A DNA stretch of 56,806 nucleotides from Actinomycetes bacterium (GTDB taxonomy: Bacteria > Actinomycetota > Actinomycetes > S36-B12), in contig JAHECS010000006.1 in assembly GCA_024641635.1 (NCBI GenBank), positions 31,062 to 87,867 on the forward strand, read 5' to 3'. Below, piece by piece: positions 17,032 to 26,572 of the stretch. Positions within the stretch are counted from its first letter, which is position 1; every line of letters begins with the position of its first letter. The notes below the pieces were generated by a model that saw only the letters and a list, made by a program, of their open reading frames with translations, was not told the DNA's origin and ran no database searches. Position numbers and translations under genes: made by a program.

Positions 17032-18246
17032 ATGCCGACGACACCCCTTCTGCGGGCACGCCTGGCCGTCTCGGTCCTGTTCATCATCAATGCATGCGCG
17101 CTCAGCGCCTGGCTGCCGCGGCTGGCGGAGCTGCAGGCGGAGCTCGGTCTCAACGACGCCCAGCTGGGTCTCGTCCTCGCGGCGGGGGCCGCGGGTGGGC
17201 TGCTCGTCGGACCCCTCGGCGGCTACCTCATCGCCCACTCGAGCAGCGCCCGAGTCGCCACGTGGGCCTTCATCCTCATCGTGCCGGCCCTCCCGGTCAT
17301 CGGCCTGGCCCCCAACGGATGGGTTCTGGGCGCCGCCCTCGCGTGGCTGGGCGCTCTGGACGCGGTCATGGACGGGGCCATGAACGCCCACGGGCTCCGG
17401 GTGCAGCGTCGGTACGGCCGCTCCATCATCAACAGCTTCCACGGGTACTGGTCGGTGGGGACGGTCGGCGGCGCCCTCGTCGGGACCGCCTGCCTGGCGA
17501 TCGGCATACCGATCGCCGCAATGATGGCCGGGATCGCCGCTGCGTCGCTGGTCGCGCTCGCCGCGACCCGCCGCTGGCTTCTGCCCGGAGCCGACCCGGC
17601 GTCCGCCGACGAGGACGCCGACGCCGCCTCGGAGGCCACCACCGCGGTGGATCCCAGCTCGATGGCCCCCGCTGGATACGGGCGGGTCCTGACGCGCGCC
17701 ACCGCACTCCTCGGGCTGTTCACACTGCTCGCCGTCGTGGTGGAGGACGTCCCCGCACGGTGGTCGTCGATCTACCTCACCGACGTCGGCGCGCCCGCCG
17801 CCCTCGCCGGCATCGGATTCACCGCGTTCACCATCGCCATGACAGTCGGCCGTTTCACCGGCGACCGACTCGTCGACCGCTTCGGAGAGGCGAGGGTCGT
17901 GCGCGCGAGCATGGCAGCGGCCGGCCTGTCGCTCGGGGCCGCACTCATGATCGGCACGTCGTGGGCGTTCGTCGGATCCTGCGTTGCCATCGGGCTGGGC
18001 GTCGCCACCCTCTTCCCGGCCGCCATGCATGCGGCGACGCAGATCCCCGGGGTGAGACCGGCCATGGGCATTGCCACCGTGGGATGGCTGGCCCGAGGAG
18101 GCTTCGTCATTGCGCCGGTTGCCGTGGGTCTCGTGGCGGAGCGGTTCGGCATCGCCTGGGGGCTGACCGTGCCCATCGCCGCGGCCGCCCTCCTCATCCC
18201 TTTGAGCCGGATCCTGACGCCGCAGAAGTTCGAGCCAATACCCTGA
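17032..18246 (+). CDS. Major facilitator superfamily transporter
   Basis: A 404-aa protein with about twelve transmembrane segments; begins RARLAVSVLFIINACALSAWLPRLAELQAELGLNDAQLGLVLAAGAAGG, resembling the YbjJ-like MFS group. A cytoplasmic loop rich in Asp/Ala (DPASADEDADAASE, about 185-200) separates the two six-helix halves. Substrate unknown. It is followed after 3 bp by an MDR oxidoreductase and then an SDR, so the exported or imported compound may be acted on by those enzymes. Confidence 0.88.
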   Translation: MPTTPLLRARLAVSVLFIINACALSAWLPRLAELQAELGLNDAQLGLVLAAGAAGGLLVGPLGGYLIAHSSSARVATWAFILIVPALPVIGLAPNGWVLGAALAWLGALDAVMDGAMNAHGLRVQRRYGRSIINSFHGYWSVGTVGGALVGTACLAIGIPIAAMMAGIAAASLVALAATRRWLLPGADPASADEDADAASEATTAVDPSSMAPAGYGRVLTRATALLGLFTLLAVVVEDVPARWSSIYLTDVGAPAALAGIGFTAFTIAMTVGRFTGDRLVDRFGEARVVRASMAAAGLSLGAALMIGTSWAFVGSCVAIGLGVATLFPAAMHAATQIPGVRPAMGIATVGWLARGGFVIAPVAVGLVAERFGIAWGLTVPIAAAALLIPLSRILTPQKFEPIP

Positions 18247-18249
18247 GGC

Positions 18250-19257
18250 GTGCCCTCGAACACCTCCGTCCGACTCGCCCGCCGGCCCACCGGTGTCCCC
18301 GTGCACGACGACTTCAGCCTCGTCGTCGACGACGCCGAGGCACCGGGGCCGGGCCAGGTGCTCGTGCGGGTGGACCTCATCTCGCTCGACCCTGCCATGC
18401 GCGGATGGCTCGACGACCGGCCGTCGTACCTGCCCCCGATCGCCCTTGGCGAGGTCGTCCGGGCCGCGGGCGTCGGCGAGGTCATCGCGTCGCAGCACCC
18501 GAGGTACCCGGAAGGCAGTGTCGTCACGGGCACATTCGGCGTGCAGGAGTACGCGGTGGCGGAGGGCGCCAGCCTGACCCGCGTGAATCCCACCCTCGGC
18601 ACACCGTCGATGTACCTGGGGGTTCTGGGCCTCACCGGCCTGACCGCCTACTTCGGCCTGTTCACCCACGGCCGGCCACGAGCAGGCGACACCGTCGTCG
18701 TGTCCGGTGCGGCCGGGGCCGTCGGGTCGGTCGCGGGTCAGCTGGCTGCCATCAGCGGCTGCCGTGTGGTCGGCGTCGCGGGCGGGCCGGACAAGTGCGC
18801 CTACCTGACCGACGCCCTGGGGTTCGACGCCGCCGTCGACTACAAGGCGGCCCGCCTCCGGTCGGCGCTGCGCGAGACCTGCCCTGACGGCATCGACGTC
18901 TACTTCGACAATGTGGGCGGCGCCGTCCTCGACGCCGCTCTCGCCAATCTCGCCATGAATGCACGCATCGTCATCAGCGGGGCGATCTCGCAGTACAACG
19001 CCGATGCGGCGACCCCAGGACCGTCCAACTACATGGCCCTGCTCGTCCGCCGCGCGTCGATGACCGGATTCCTGGTCTTCGACCACGCCGCTGAATACCG
19101 GGTGGCGAGGAACCGCCTGGCGGGCTGGGTCGCGACGGGCCAGGTCGTGGCCCCGGAGACGATCGTGCCGGGACAGGTGGCCGACTTCCACGAGGTCTTG
19201 CTGCGACTGTTCCGTGGCGACAACCTCGGCAAGCTGATCCTCGACATCTCGACCTGA
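18250..19257 (+). CDS. NADP-dependent MDR oxidoreductase, CurA/leukotriene-B4-dehydrogenase type
   Basis: A 335-aa zinc-independent medium-chain dehydrogenase/reductase. Typical motifs: DPAMRGWLDD near residue 50, nucleotide-binding VVSGAAGAVGSVAGQLA, GFDAAVDYK, GIDVYFDNVGGAVLDAAL and GAISQYN. Relatives reduce the C=C bond of enones or 2-alkenals with NADPH. GTG start 3 bp after the MFS stop; followed by the SDR with a good ribosome binding site. Substrate unknown. Confidence 0.88.
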   Translation: MPSNTSVRLARRPTGVPVHDDFSLVVDDAEAPGPGQVLVRVDLISLDPAMRGWLDDRPSYLPPIALGEVVRAAGVGEVIASQHPRYPEGSVVTGTFGVQEYAVAEGASLTRVNPTLGTPSMYLGVLGLTGLTAYFGLFTHGRPRAGDTVVVSGAAGAVGSVAGQLAAISGCRVVGVAGGPDKCAYLTDALGFDAAVDYKAARLRSALRETCPDGIDVYFDNVGGAVLDAALANLAMNARIVISGAISQYNADAATPGPSNYMALLVRRASMTGFLVFDHAAEYRVARNRLAGWVATGQVVAPETIVPGQVADFHEVLLRLFRGDNLGKLILDIST

Positions 19258-19271
19258 CCCGAAGGAGCGCA

Positions 19272-20033
19272 ATGGACCGGACCCTCGAAGGACGCACGGC
19301 AGTGGTGACCGGGGCCTCCCGAGGCATCGGGCGGGCGATCGCCACCCTCTTCGCCGCCGAGGGAGCGAACGTCGCCCTGGTATCGCGCTCCCGCGAGGCC
19401 CTCGACGACGTCGCCGCGGGCATCACACGCGACGGCGGCCAAGCACTCGTCATCGCGGTCGACATCACCGCGGACGAGGCCCCCGAGGAGATCGTCGGCA
19501 GCACCCTCGAAGCCTTCGGCGGCCTCGACATCCTGGTCAACAACGCCGGGGGCAACTCCTTCATGGCACCTCTCCAGACCATGCGCTTCTCCGGATGGCA
19601 GAAGACGATGGTCCTCAACCTCGACTCCACGGTGCGCCTGATCCAGGCTGCCCTCGCGCCGATCACCGCCGGAGGGCATGGCTCGATCATCAACGTCTCG
19701 TCCGTCACCGCCTTGCGCGGATCACCGCTGATGTCCCACTACGGCGCGGCCAAGGCCGCCGTGGTCTCGCTGACCCAGAGCCTGGGCGTCGAGCTCGGCG
19801 AGCAGGGCGTGCGGGCCAACGCCCTGGTGCCGGGCTGGATCGAGACGGACCTCACCGGATTCCTCCGAACCGACGACGCCCTCGAGGACAGCGTCCTCAG
19901 CCGCGTTCCGATGAAGCGCTGGGGGCGACCCGAGGAGATCGCGCAAGCCGCGCTGTTCCTCGCCAGCGATGCGTCGTCGTTCATGACGGGGCAGTCGCTC
20001 GTCGTCGACGGCGGCCTGAGTGCCAATCCCTGA
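19272..20033 (+). CDS. Short-chain dehydrogenase/reductase, FabG-like
   Basis: A 253-aa classical SDR with cofactor motif TGASRGIGRAIA, NNAGG, catalytic Ser in INVSSVTA, Tyr-x3-Lys in HYGAAKAAV, and the C-terminal MTGQSLVVDGG. Likely NAD(P)-dependent oxidation/reduction of a hydroxy/keto group. ATG preceded by GAAGGAG. Third gene of the MFS-MDR-SDR operon. Confidence 0.88.
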   Translation: MDRTLEGRTAVVTGASRGIGRAIATLFAAEGANVALVSRSREALDDVAAGITRDGGQALVIAVDITADEAPEEIVGSTLEAFGGLDILVNNAGGNSFMAPLQTMRFSGWQKTMVLNLDSTVRLIQAALAPITAGGHGSIINVSSVTALRGSPLMSHYGAAKAAVVSLTQSLGVELGEQGVRANALVPGWIETDLTGFLRTDDALEDSVLSRVPMKRWGRPEEIAQAALFLASDASSFMTGQSLVVDGGLSANP

Positions 20034-20103
20034 CGAACCCCGCCATCATGCCTCCCCACGGATACCCTGACCTCGCACGATCGGACCGAGCAGGGAGTCA
20101 TGC

Positions 20104-20226
20104 ATGCGCACACTCATCACGATCGCCATCATCGCGCTCCTGGTCATCGGCGCCATCGCCCTCGGCGTGAAGTTCTTCAGTACGTCAGTGCGCGAGCAGG
20201 AGGACGACAAGGGGTGGGACGAGTGA
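20104..20226 (+). CDS. 40-aa single-pass membrane protein
   Basis: A short gene encoding MRTLITIAIIALLVIGAIAL followed by a short hydrophilic charged tail (REQEDDKGWDE). One N-terminal transmembrane helix with a charged C-terminus. AGGGAG lies about seven bases before the ATG, and a TACCCT -10-like hexamer lies about 40 bp upstream. It ends 35 bp before the SulP transporter, so it may be co-transcribed with it. Function unknown. Confidence 0.6.
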   Translation: MRTLITIAIIALLVIGAIALGVKFFSTSVREQEDDKGWDE

Positions 20227-20261
20227 CCCGGGTCGGCCGGTAGCGGCTGCGGGGCTTGGGC

Positions 20262-22166
20262 GTGAAGGGGGTCGGGGCCGGCACGTGGCGGCGCTACGTG
20301 CCGCTCGCGTCCTGGCTGCCCCAGTACCGACGTCGCTACATCGCCGGCGACCTGCTCGCCGGACTCGTGGTGGCCGCACTCGCCATTCCCCAGTCCCTCG
20401 GCTATGCGGGCATCGCCGGTGTCCCGATCATCGTCGGTCTCTACGCGATCCCGTTGGCACTCATCGCGTATGCCGTCCTCGGATCCTCCCCCCATCTCAT
20501 CGTCGGACCCGTGTCGACGGTGTCGGTGCTGTCCGGTTCCCTCGTCGCGGACATGGCCGGCGGCGATCCCGCCAGGGCGGTGGCGCTGACGTCTGCCCTT
20601 GCCATCGGCGCCGGAGTGGGCCTGCTCATCGGGGGGATCGCCCGTCTCGGCTGGGCCGCCGAGTTCATGTCCCGTCCTATCGTGACGGGGTTCGTCTTCG
20701 GCCTCGTCCTCCTGATCATCATCGGCGAGGTGCCGAGCCTGCTGGGGATCCCCGCCACGTCGGGCGAGGTCCAGGAGCGCGTGTGGGCCATCGTCACGTC
20801 CCTTCCCGAGGCCGACGCCATGACCGCCGCGATCGGCGTGACAGCACTCGTGGTGCTGTTCGTCGGGGCCCGGTTAGCACCTCGGGTCCCGTGGGGACTG
20901 CTCGTGCTCGTGGTCGGCATCGTCCTGTCGTCGGCACTCGACCTGAGCGCAGAGGGCATCGTCACCGTCGGTCCGGTGCCGCAGGGGCTGCCACCGCTGG
21001 GGCTGCCCGGCATCGACGTGACCGACCTGCCGCCGGTCATCTTCGGAGGCATGGCTCTGGCTCTGGTCGGCCTCGCTGAGGGCCTCAGCGCCGCCCGCCT
21101 CTTCGCGGCCCGCGAGGGCTACGCGATCGACACGAATCAGGAGCTCCTCGCCACCGGGGCCGCGAACGTGGCCGCGGGAATCTCGGGCGGGCTGGGAGTG
21201 GCCGGTTCGCTCTCGAAGACCGCCGCCTCCCGCCGCTCTGGAGGGCAGACCCAGCTGACGGGCGTCACGACCGCGGTCATCGTCGTCGTGTCCCTCCTCG
21301 CCTTCGCCGAACTGCTCGCGCCCCTCCCCCGTGCCGTCCTCTCGGCCATCGTCGTGCAGGCCGTCTGGGGACTCATGGACGTCTCCGCCCTGCGCCGGTA
21401 CCGGCACATCCGGCGCAATGACTTCTCCGCATCCCTGGCGGCCATGATCGGAGTGCTCGTCCTCGGTCCGCTCTACGGGCTGCTCGTGGCGGTGGGTCTC
21501 GCCGTTCTCGGGCTGGTGTACCGGTCGAGCCGCGTCGAGACCGACGTCATGGGCAAGGTCCCCGACGAGAAGGCCGCGTGGGGCAGCATCACCGACCATC
21601 CGGAGCGGCGCACGTACGACGGCATCATCGTGCTTCGGCTCGACGTCCCGCTCTTCTGGGCCAATGCATCCGAGATCCACGACCGGGTGATGGCCACGAT
21701 CGACGCCCACCCCGGAACTCGGGCACTGCTCCTCGACCTCGAGGCGACGAGCCAGATGGACACGACCAGCATCGACTCCCTCGAGCTCATCCTGACGCGG
21801 CTTCGCGAGCGGGGCACCGACCTGTACCTCGTCCGCGTCTTCTACCGAGCCCGGCTGACCTTGGCGAAGGCCGGCTTCATCGACGCGCTCGGCGAGGACC
21901 ACATGTGGCACAGCATCTCGGCCGGGGTGCGTGCGGCGCGGGCACATGCGGGCGTGAACGGCAAGCCGCACGCGCAGGCGGCACCAGTCGAGCCCGACGA
22001 CGACTCAGGCGACATCGATCAACCCGGGTCCGAGCGGATCGTCCTCGACCATGACGTGTCCACGGAGGGCGTCGACTCGACGGAGGGGGCGGCGCCGCTC
22101 GGCGGGTACCAGGACCCCGACCGGTCGACGCCGCGACGGCGTCGAATGCCGGGCCGCAGGGGCTAG
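20262..22166 (+). CDS. SulP-family anion transporter with STAS domain
   Basis: About 634 aa. An N-terminal SulP domain has the signature YIAGDLLAGLVVAALAIPQSLGYAGIAGVP and roughly 10-14 membrane segments. A cytoplasmic STAS domain follows (about 450-560; IIVLRLDVPLFWANASEIHDRV, LLLDLEATSQMDTTSIDSLELIL), then a hydrophilic tail (570-634) rich in acidic residues and ending in Arg. Family members carry sulfate, bicarbonate, dicarboxylates or other anions; the substrate is unresolved. GTG at 20262 is preferred over TTG at 20256; both lack a strong ribosome binding site. Confidence 0.88.
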   Translation: MKGVGAGTWRRYVPLASWLPQYRRRYIAGDLLAGLVVAALAIPQSLGYAGIAGVPIIVGLYAIPLALIAYAVLGSSPHLIVGPVSTVSVLSGSLVADMAGGDPARAVALTSALAIGAGVGLLIGGIARLGWAAEFMSRPIVTGFVFGLVLLIIIGEVPSLLGIPATSGEVQERVWAIVTSLPEADAMTAAIGVTALVVLFVGARLAPRVPWGLLVLVVGIVLSSALDLSAEGIVTVGPVPQGLPPLGLPGIDVTDLPPVIFGGMALALVGLAEGLSAARLFAAREGYAIDTNQELLATGAANVAAGISGGLGVAGSLSKTAASRRSGGQTQLTGVTTAVIVVVSLLAFAELLAPLPRAVLSAIVVQAVWGLMDVSALRRYRHIRRNDFSASLAAMIGVLVLGPLYGLLVAVGLAVLGLVYRSSRVETDVMGKVPDEKAAWGSITDHPERRTYDGIIVLRLDVPLFWANASEIHDRVMATIDAHPGTRALLLDLEATSQMDTTSIDSLELILTRLRERGTDLYLVRVFYRARLTLAKAGFIDALGEDHMWHSISAGVRAARAHAGVNGKPHAQAAPVEPDDDSGDIDQPGSERIVLDHDVSTEGVDSTEGAAPLGGYQDPDRSTPRRRRMPGRRG

Positions 22167-22233
22167 ACCCACTACCCTCGGCAAGGCGGCTCTTGGTCAC
22201 GCGGGCCGCACCGGCGGACGACGAGGGAAGACG

Positions 22234-23235
22234 ATGCACCGCGACGAGGTCCGGCTGGGCATCGCCCGCAACGAGGGCGCGCGCATCATGCTCTGGGCGT
22301 CGGCGCTGCTCATCGGCCTGTCGCTCGTCAACCTGGTCAGCACGCCCGACCAGCTCGTCGCCAGTCATGTGATCGACGCGGGCATCGCGATCGTGCTCAT
22401 CCTGACGGGCCTGGCCATCCGACGGGAAGCCGTGACCCCGACGGCCGTTCCGTGGCTCTTCGCTGCGGCGGTCACGCTCGCCCAGGTGGGGTTCTCGGTG
22501 GAGATGTACATCGAGGGAAACCCGGTCATCTTCGCCTATCTCGCCATCGTCATGACCGCGTTCGGGCCCACCGTTCTCGCCTGGCGCCCGGTGATCGTAG
22601 GAAGCACGGTCATGCTCGCCGCCGTGATCGTGGTCGTGCTCACGTGGGAGGCCGGACGCGCCGCCGAACTGATCGTTGCCACTGTGGCCGCCCTGTCGAT
22701 CGGGGCCATGCTCCTGTTCGGGCGACTTCGAAGCATCGACGCACTGGCCGACGCGACAGAGCTCGCCCGCCAGCTCGCCGTCACGGACGAGCTCACTGAC
22801 CTGCTGAACCGGCACGGACTGCAGGCCCGCGTCGGCGTGCTCACCGCCATGGCCGCTCGGCTCGACACTCCAATCTTCGCTGTCTTCGTCGACATCGACG
22901 GGCTCAAGGTCGCCAACGACCGGTACGGACACGTCTTCGGCGACGAGGTGATCACGACCGCCGCGCGGGCCCTTCAGGATTCCGTCCGAGGTGGTGATCT
23001 GGTCGCTCGCTGGGGCGGCGACGAGCTCGTCGTCGTGGGTCTTGGCCGGCATCCCGATCCCGAGGACTTCATCCTCCGGCTCGACGAGCACGTCAGCGCC
23101 GGCGGCATCGACCGGGCCAAGTGGCCCGGCAGCCTGAGCGCCGGCTTCGCCTATGGGAATGCGGAGCACGTCAGCATCGACGAACTGATCGAGCAGGCAG
23201 ACTCCGACATGTACCGTCGTCGTGGGGCACGATAG
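22234..23235 (+). CDS. Membrane GGDEF diguanylate cyclase with intact I-site
   Basis: A 333-aa protein with about six transmembrane helices (20-165), a short helical linker, then a GGDEF domain. Active site RWGGDEL (GGDEL 261-265) with substrate loop VDIDGLKVANDRYGH. RGGD (252-255) sits exactly five residues upstream, an intact inhibitory I-site. ATG at 22234 is chosen because the membrane domain starts directly after it; upstream sequence overlaps the SulP tail. It is paralogous to the protein at 34547-35569 (shared AYLAIVMTAFGP/AYIAVVMAVFAP and ADSDMYRRR). Confidence 0.88.
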   Translation: MHRDEVRLGIARNEGARIMLWASALLIGLSLVNLVSTPDQLVASHVIDAGIAIVLILTGLAIRREAVTPTAVPWLFAAAVTLAQVGFSVEMYIEGNPVIFAYLAIVMTAFGPTVLAWRPVIVGSTVMLAAVIVVVLTWEAGRAAELIVATVAALSIGAMLLFGRLRSIDALADATELARQLAVTDELTDLLNRHGLQARVGVLTAMAARLDTPIFAVFVDIDGLKVANDRYGHVFGDEVITTAARALQDSVRGGDLVARWGGDELVVVGLGRHPDPEDFILRLDEHVSAGGIDRAKWPGSLSAGFAYGNAEHVSIDELIEQADSDMYRRRGAR

Positions 23236-23247
23236 TCAGGAGATGCC

Positions 23248-23811
23248 ATGAACGCACTGCTCGTCACCGCGATCGTCGTCGTCGTCGCAGCAGCCATCGC
23301 ATGGTTCGTCGTCGCGCAGTTCAACCGGCTCCGACGGCTGGACGTCCAGGCGCAGGGTGCGTGGGCCGGCATCGACACGCTGCTCGCCAAGCGGGCCGAC
23401 CTCGTCCCCAACCTGGTGGAGACCGTCAAGGGCGCCGCCGACTTCGAGCGCGGCACGATGGAGGACGTCACCAACGCACGGGCCAAGGCCGCCGGAGCAA
23501 GCACTGTGGCCGAAGCCGCAGCAGCGGACGGAGCGCTCACCCAGGCGCTGGGACGCCTCTTCGCCGTCGCCGAGTCCTACCCCCAGCTCACCGCGACGGC
23601 CGGCTTCCGCGACCTGCAGGGACAACTCACCCAGGTCGAGGGTGAGCTGCAGTTCGCGCGCCAGTACTACAACGACTCCGTCGTGACCCTCAACACCGCG
23701 CTCCGGACCATTCCGTCCATGTGGTTCGCCGGCATGGCAGGCGTACACGAGCGAGAGATGTACGCCGAGCCGGACGCCGGTCGACGCGCTGCCCCCACCG
23801 TCGACTTCTGA
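23248..23811 (+). CDS. LemA-family protein
   Basis: A 187-aa protein with one N-terminal membrane helix (LLVTAIVVVVAAAIAWFVV) and the LemA core (FNRLRRLDVQAQGAWAGIDTLLAKRADLVPNLVETVKG, LTQVEGELQFARQYYNDSVVTLNTALRTIPS). Family function is unsettled; LemA often travels with a DUF2207/TPM-domain membrane protein, as here. GGAG precedes the ATG, 12 bp after the GGDEF gene. Its stop shares a base with the next ATG (TGATG). Confidence 0.92.
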   Translation: MNALLVTAIVVVVAAAIAWFVVAQFNRLRRLDVQAQGAWAGIDTLLAKRADLVPNLVETVKGAADFERGTMEDVTNARAKAAGASTVAEAAAADGALTQALGRLFAVAESYPQLTATAGFRDLQGQLTQVEGELQFARQYYNDSVVTLNTALRTIPSMWFAGMAGVHEREMYAEPDAGRRAAPTVDF

Positions 23812-25580
23812 TGTCCCTCTCGCGACGGCGCATCGTCGCAGCGGTGGGCACGGGACTGCTCGTCGGGGCAGCATCCCTGGGCCTCGCCTCACCCGCCTGG
23901 GCCGAGTACATCCGCGAGTTCGACGTCGACGTGGCCGTCAGCGCGGACACGTCCTTCCGGGTCGTCGAGACCATCACCTACGACTTCGAGGACGAGCTCC
24001 GGCACGGGATCTTCCGCGACATCCCCGTCGCCGACGAGACCCTCACGGGCCAGCGTCGCGAGTACGGGATCTCGGTGAACTCGGTCACCATGGACGGCGG
24101 ATCGGTCCCCTGGGTGACCTCGACGAACGGCCCGTTCCTCAACGTCAAGATCGGCGATCCGAACGCGACCATCGCTGGGGCGCACACCTACGTCATCGAC
24201 TACACGGTTCGCGATGGCCTCCGGGCCATCACGGCGGACGACGCCGCCGACCCGCTGGTACCTGCTGCCGTGTCACAGGGTGACGTGGAGCTGTACTGGG
24301 ACTTCGTCGGTACGGGGTGGGGAGTTCCGATCAGCAGCGCTCGCGCGTCCGTTGTCGGACCGGCACCCGCGCTGGCCGCGGCGTGCTACTTCGGCCCCCC
24401 GTCACGGAATGCCGGCGACACCTGCATCGCGGCCACGACCAGTTCGGTCGTCGCGCTCGGTCCCGTGCGGCTGGCTGCGGGCGACGCCCTCACCGGCTCG
24501 ATCGTGTGGCCGTCATCCGCGTTCTCCCGGACCCCCACGGAGAACGTCTCGCAAGGGCTCCCCTCGAGCCCGCTGGTCGGGTTCCTGGTTGCTCTCATCC
24601 CGGCGGCGCTGCTGGCGGCGATCCCCATCGCCCTCGCGGTGCGACACCGGCGACAGGACGCCGGGGCACCGGTACCCGGGGCACCGCCGCAGTACGCCCC
24701 TCCGGACGCACTGACTCCCGCGGAGCTGTCGGCGGCGTGGGAGGGCCGCAAGGGGACCACCGATGCCCGGGTACTGGTCGCCACGCTCCTCGACCTGGCC
24801 GGACGGCGATGGATCGACGTGTCCACCGACGCCGGCGACGACCTCAGCATCGACTGGGTCGGGCGCGGCGCGGTGCAGATGCGGCCATGGGAGGAGTCGC
24901 TGGTCGGGGTCATCCTCAAAGGGGCCCGCACGGCGACTCTCAGCGGCTACGACAAGGAACTCGCCACGCTCTGGGGATCATCCGTCCGCACCCTCGTCGC
25001 CGAGCAGGAGTCGAACGGCCGCCGGAACCCGCGCGGCGATGATCCCGACCGCCGCTGGAACGTTCTCGCTCTGGTCGGTGGCGCCCTGCTCCTCCTCGGG
25101 TTCTTCTCGATCTTCGTCGAGCAGCCCTTCCTCACCGCGGTCACCCTCACCGCTGGGGCCGGCGCCATGATCGGCTTCTTCATCGCCCGGGCCATCACCC
25201 CCCGCCAGCAGACGCCTCAGTCCGCCCGTTTCATCGCCCAGGTGGAGGGGTTCCGCAAGGTACTGGGCACCGATCCTGCGGCCTCGCGCCGCGAGTTCGC
25301 CCATCGTTCGGGGCTCGGCCCGGAGGCCATCTTCGCGACGATGCTCCCCTTCGCGGTCATCTTCGGCCTCGAGAACGCGTGGATCGGAGCCTTCCCCGAC
25401 CTGACCGCAGAGCAGCTCTCGGGCGTCGGCTTCCACGTGGGCGGCATCTACGCGATGGACAGCCTCGTCAGCAGCGGCACGTCGTCGATGTCCAGCGCCA
25501 TGACCGCCCCCAGCAGTGGGGCGGGAGGCGGCGGGTCGTCCGGCGGCGGGGGCGGCGGCGGCGGGGGCGGCTCCTGGTGA
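23811..25580 (+). CDS. DUF2207-domain membrane protein
   Basis: A 589-aa protein. Signal peptide to about residue 31 (SPAWA-EY), an extracytoplasmic DUF2207 domain (32-250; YIREFDVDVAVSADTSFRVVETITYDFEDELRHGIFRDIPV), a membrane helix at about 262-284, a cytoplasmic region, two more helices (420-460), and a C-terminal Gly/Ser-rich tail ending in a run of glycines and SW. Such tails are normal for this family. Coupled to lemA by a TGATG overlap, suggesting a shared envelope function. Function unknown. Confidence 0.88.
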   Translation: MSLSRRRIVAAVGTGLLVGAASLGLASPAWAEYIREFDVDVAVSADTSFRVVETITYDFEDELRHGIFRDIPVADETLTGQRREYGISVNSVTMDGGSVPWVTSTNGPFLNVKIGDPNATIAGAHTYVIDYTVRDGLRAITADDAADPLVPAAVSQGDVELYWDFVGTGWGVPISSARASVVGPAPALAAACYFGPPSRNAGDTCIAATTSSVVALGPVRLAAGDALTGSIVWPSSAFSRTPTENVSQGLPSSPLVGFLVALIPAALLAAIPIALAVRHRRQDAGAPVPGAPPQYAPPDALTPAELSAAWEGRKGTTDARVLVATLLDLAGRRWIDVSTDAGDDLSIDWVGRGAVQMRPWEESLVGVILKGARTATLSGYDKELATLWGSSVRTLVAEQESNGRRNPRGDDPDRRWNVLALVGGALLLLGFFSIFVEQPFLTAVTLTAGAGAMIGFFIARAITPRQQTPQSARFIAQVEGFRKVLGTDPAASRREFAHRSGLGPEAIFATMLPFAVIFGLENAWIGAFPDLTAEQLSGVGFHVGGIYAMDSLVSSGTSSMSSAMTAPSSGAGGGGSSGGGGGGGGGGSW

Positions 25581-25586
25581 GAGCGG

Positions 25587-26465
25587 CTACCCGCCGACCT
25601 TGCACGCCTTGATGAGATTCCGGATGCCCTGGATATCGGCGTTGCTGAGCGTGTTGTTCGTGTCGACGAGGTAGTACATGACGTCCGGCTTCTCGGTCCC
25701 GTGAGCCAGCCCGAGGGCGTGGCCGAGCTCGTGGAGGTAGAGGGCGCTCTGCTTCCTCGCATTGATCTTCTTCACGTAGTCGATGCTCAGGACCACACTG
25801 CCCTCGGTGATCTCCTTGGCGTCCTTCCAGACCTTCGTGGGCGAAGCGAAGCCGACCGTGCGGGTATCCAGCAGCGTCGACTCGGCATCGGTGAGGAAGG
25901 CCAGGTAGAGGTGTCGCTCGCTGGGATGAATGTCGCTCGTGACGACGTAGTTCGTGTCGTCGTAGACGACAGGAACCTCGCCCACATACTCGAAGTCGAG
26001 ACCTGACACCTCCCCCCACTTGGCCAGGTCGGAGGTCATCTGCTTCACGGCGATCGTGGCGTCCGCGGCCGACAGCCGGGACGTGTCGATGCTCCACGTG
26101 ATGGGCGTGTCGCAGTCGGCCCAGCCGCTGTTGATCAGCTCGGGGCTGCTCTCGGCGAAGATGGAGGCAACCTGCGATTCGGCGTAGGCGACGACCCCGA
26201 TGATGGACAGGAAGACGGCGGACACGACGACAGTGGCCAGCTGCCATGCGGGCTTGCCCTTGCGGCGGTCGACTCCACTGCGACGGTCAGCGACGCGTCG
26301 GTCGGCCATCCCGGCCGGAAGGGCGTGCACGCCCCGACGCCGATCAGTCGCGCGTCGGTCGCCCGTGCGCCTGTCCGGCGGATGCGTCTTCTGGAAGTAG
26401 CGGACGCTCACCATGCCGAGCCCGAAGGCCACGAGCATGGCAAGGACCCACCAGTACCAGCTCAT
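25587..26465 (-). CDS. Membrane-anchored matrixin-like zinc metalloprotease
   Basis: A 292-aa metzincin. The zinc-binding motif HELGHALGLAH (His245, Glu246, His249, His255) fits HExxHxxGxxH, with a Met-turn at DVMYY (Met263). A first membrane helix (residues 3-22) is followed by a strongly basic segment (31-70) carrying six DRR triplets, then a second helix (74-95) before the catalytic domain, which would lie outside the cell. The protein therefore looks like a helical hairpin with a cytoplasmic basic loop, an unusual N-terminus for this family. It is convergent with the DUF2207 gene (6-bp gap). Substrate unknown. Confidence 0.83.
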   Translation of the reverse strand: MSWYWWVLAMLVAFGLGMVSVRYFQKTHPPDRRTGDRRATDRRRGVHALPAGMADRRVADRRSGVDRRKGKPAWQLATVVVSAVFLSIIGVVAYAESQVASIFAESSPELINSGWADCDTPITWSIDTSRLSAADATIAVKQMTSDLAKWGEVSGLDFEYVGEVPVVYDDTNYVVTSDIHPSERHLYLAFLTDAESTLLDTRTVGFASPTKVWKDAKEITEGSVVLSIDYVKKINARKQSALYLHELGHALGLAHGTEKPDVMYYLVDTNNTLSNADIQGIRNLIKACKVGG

Positions 26466-26572
26466 GCCCCACCCCCAGCCCCTGCCGCCAGTATGGACGA
26501 AGAACGCCTACGACCATACGACGTGAGTGGTCAAAGACAGGTCACACTCGCCGTCGGCATCCAGCGGGGACG

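Noticed and set aside
16975-19272. Very long open frame antisense to the SOUL, MFS and MDR genes
   Set aside because: Translation is low-complexity (Gly, Arg, Asp, His rich) with no family motif and mirrors high-GC third-position bias of the real genes on the plus strand.
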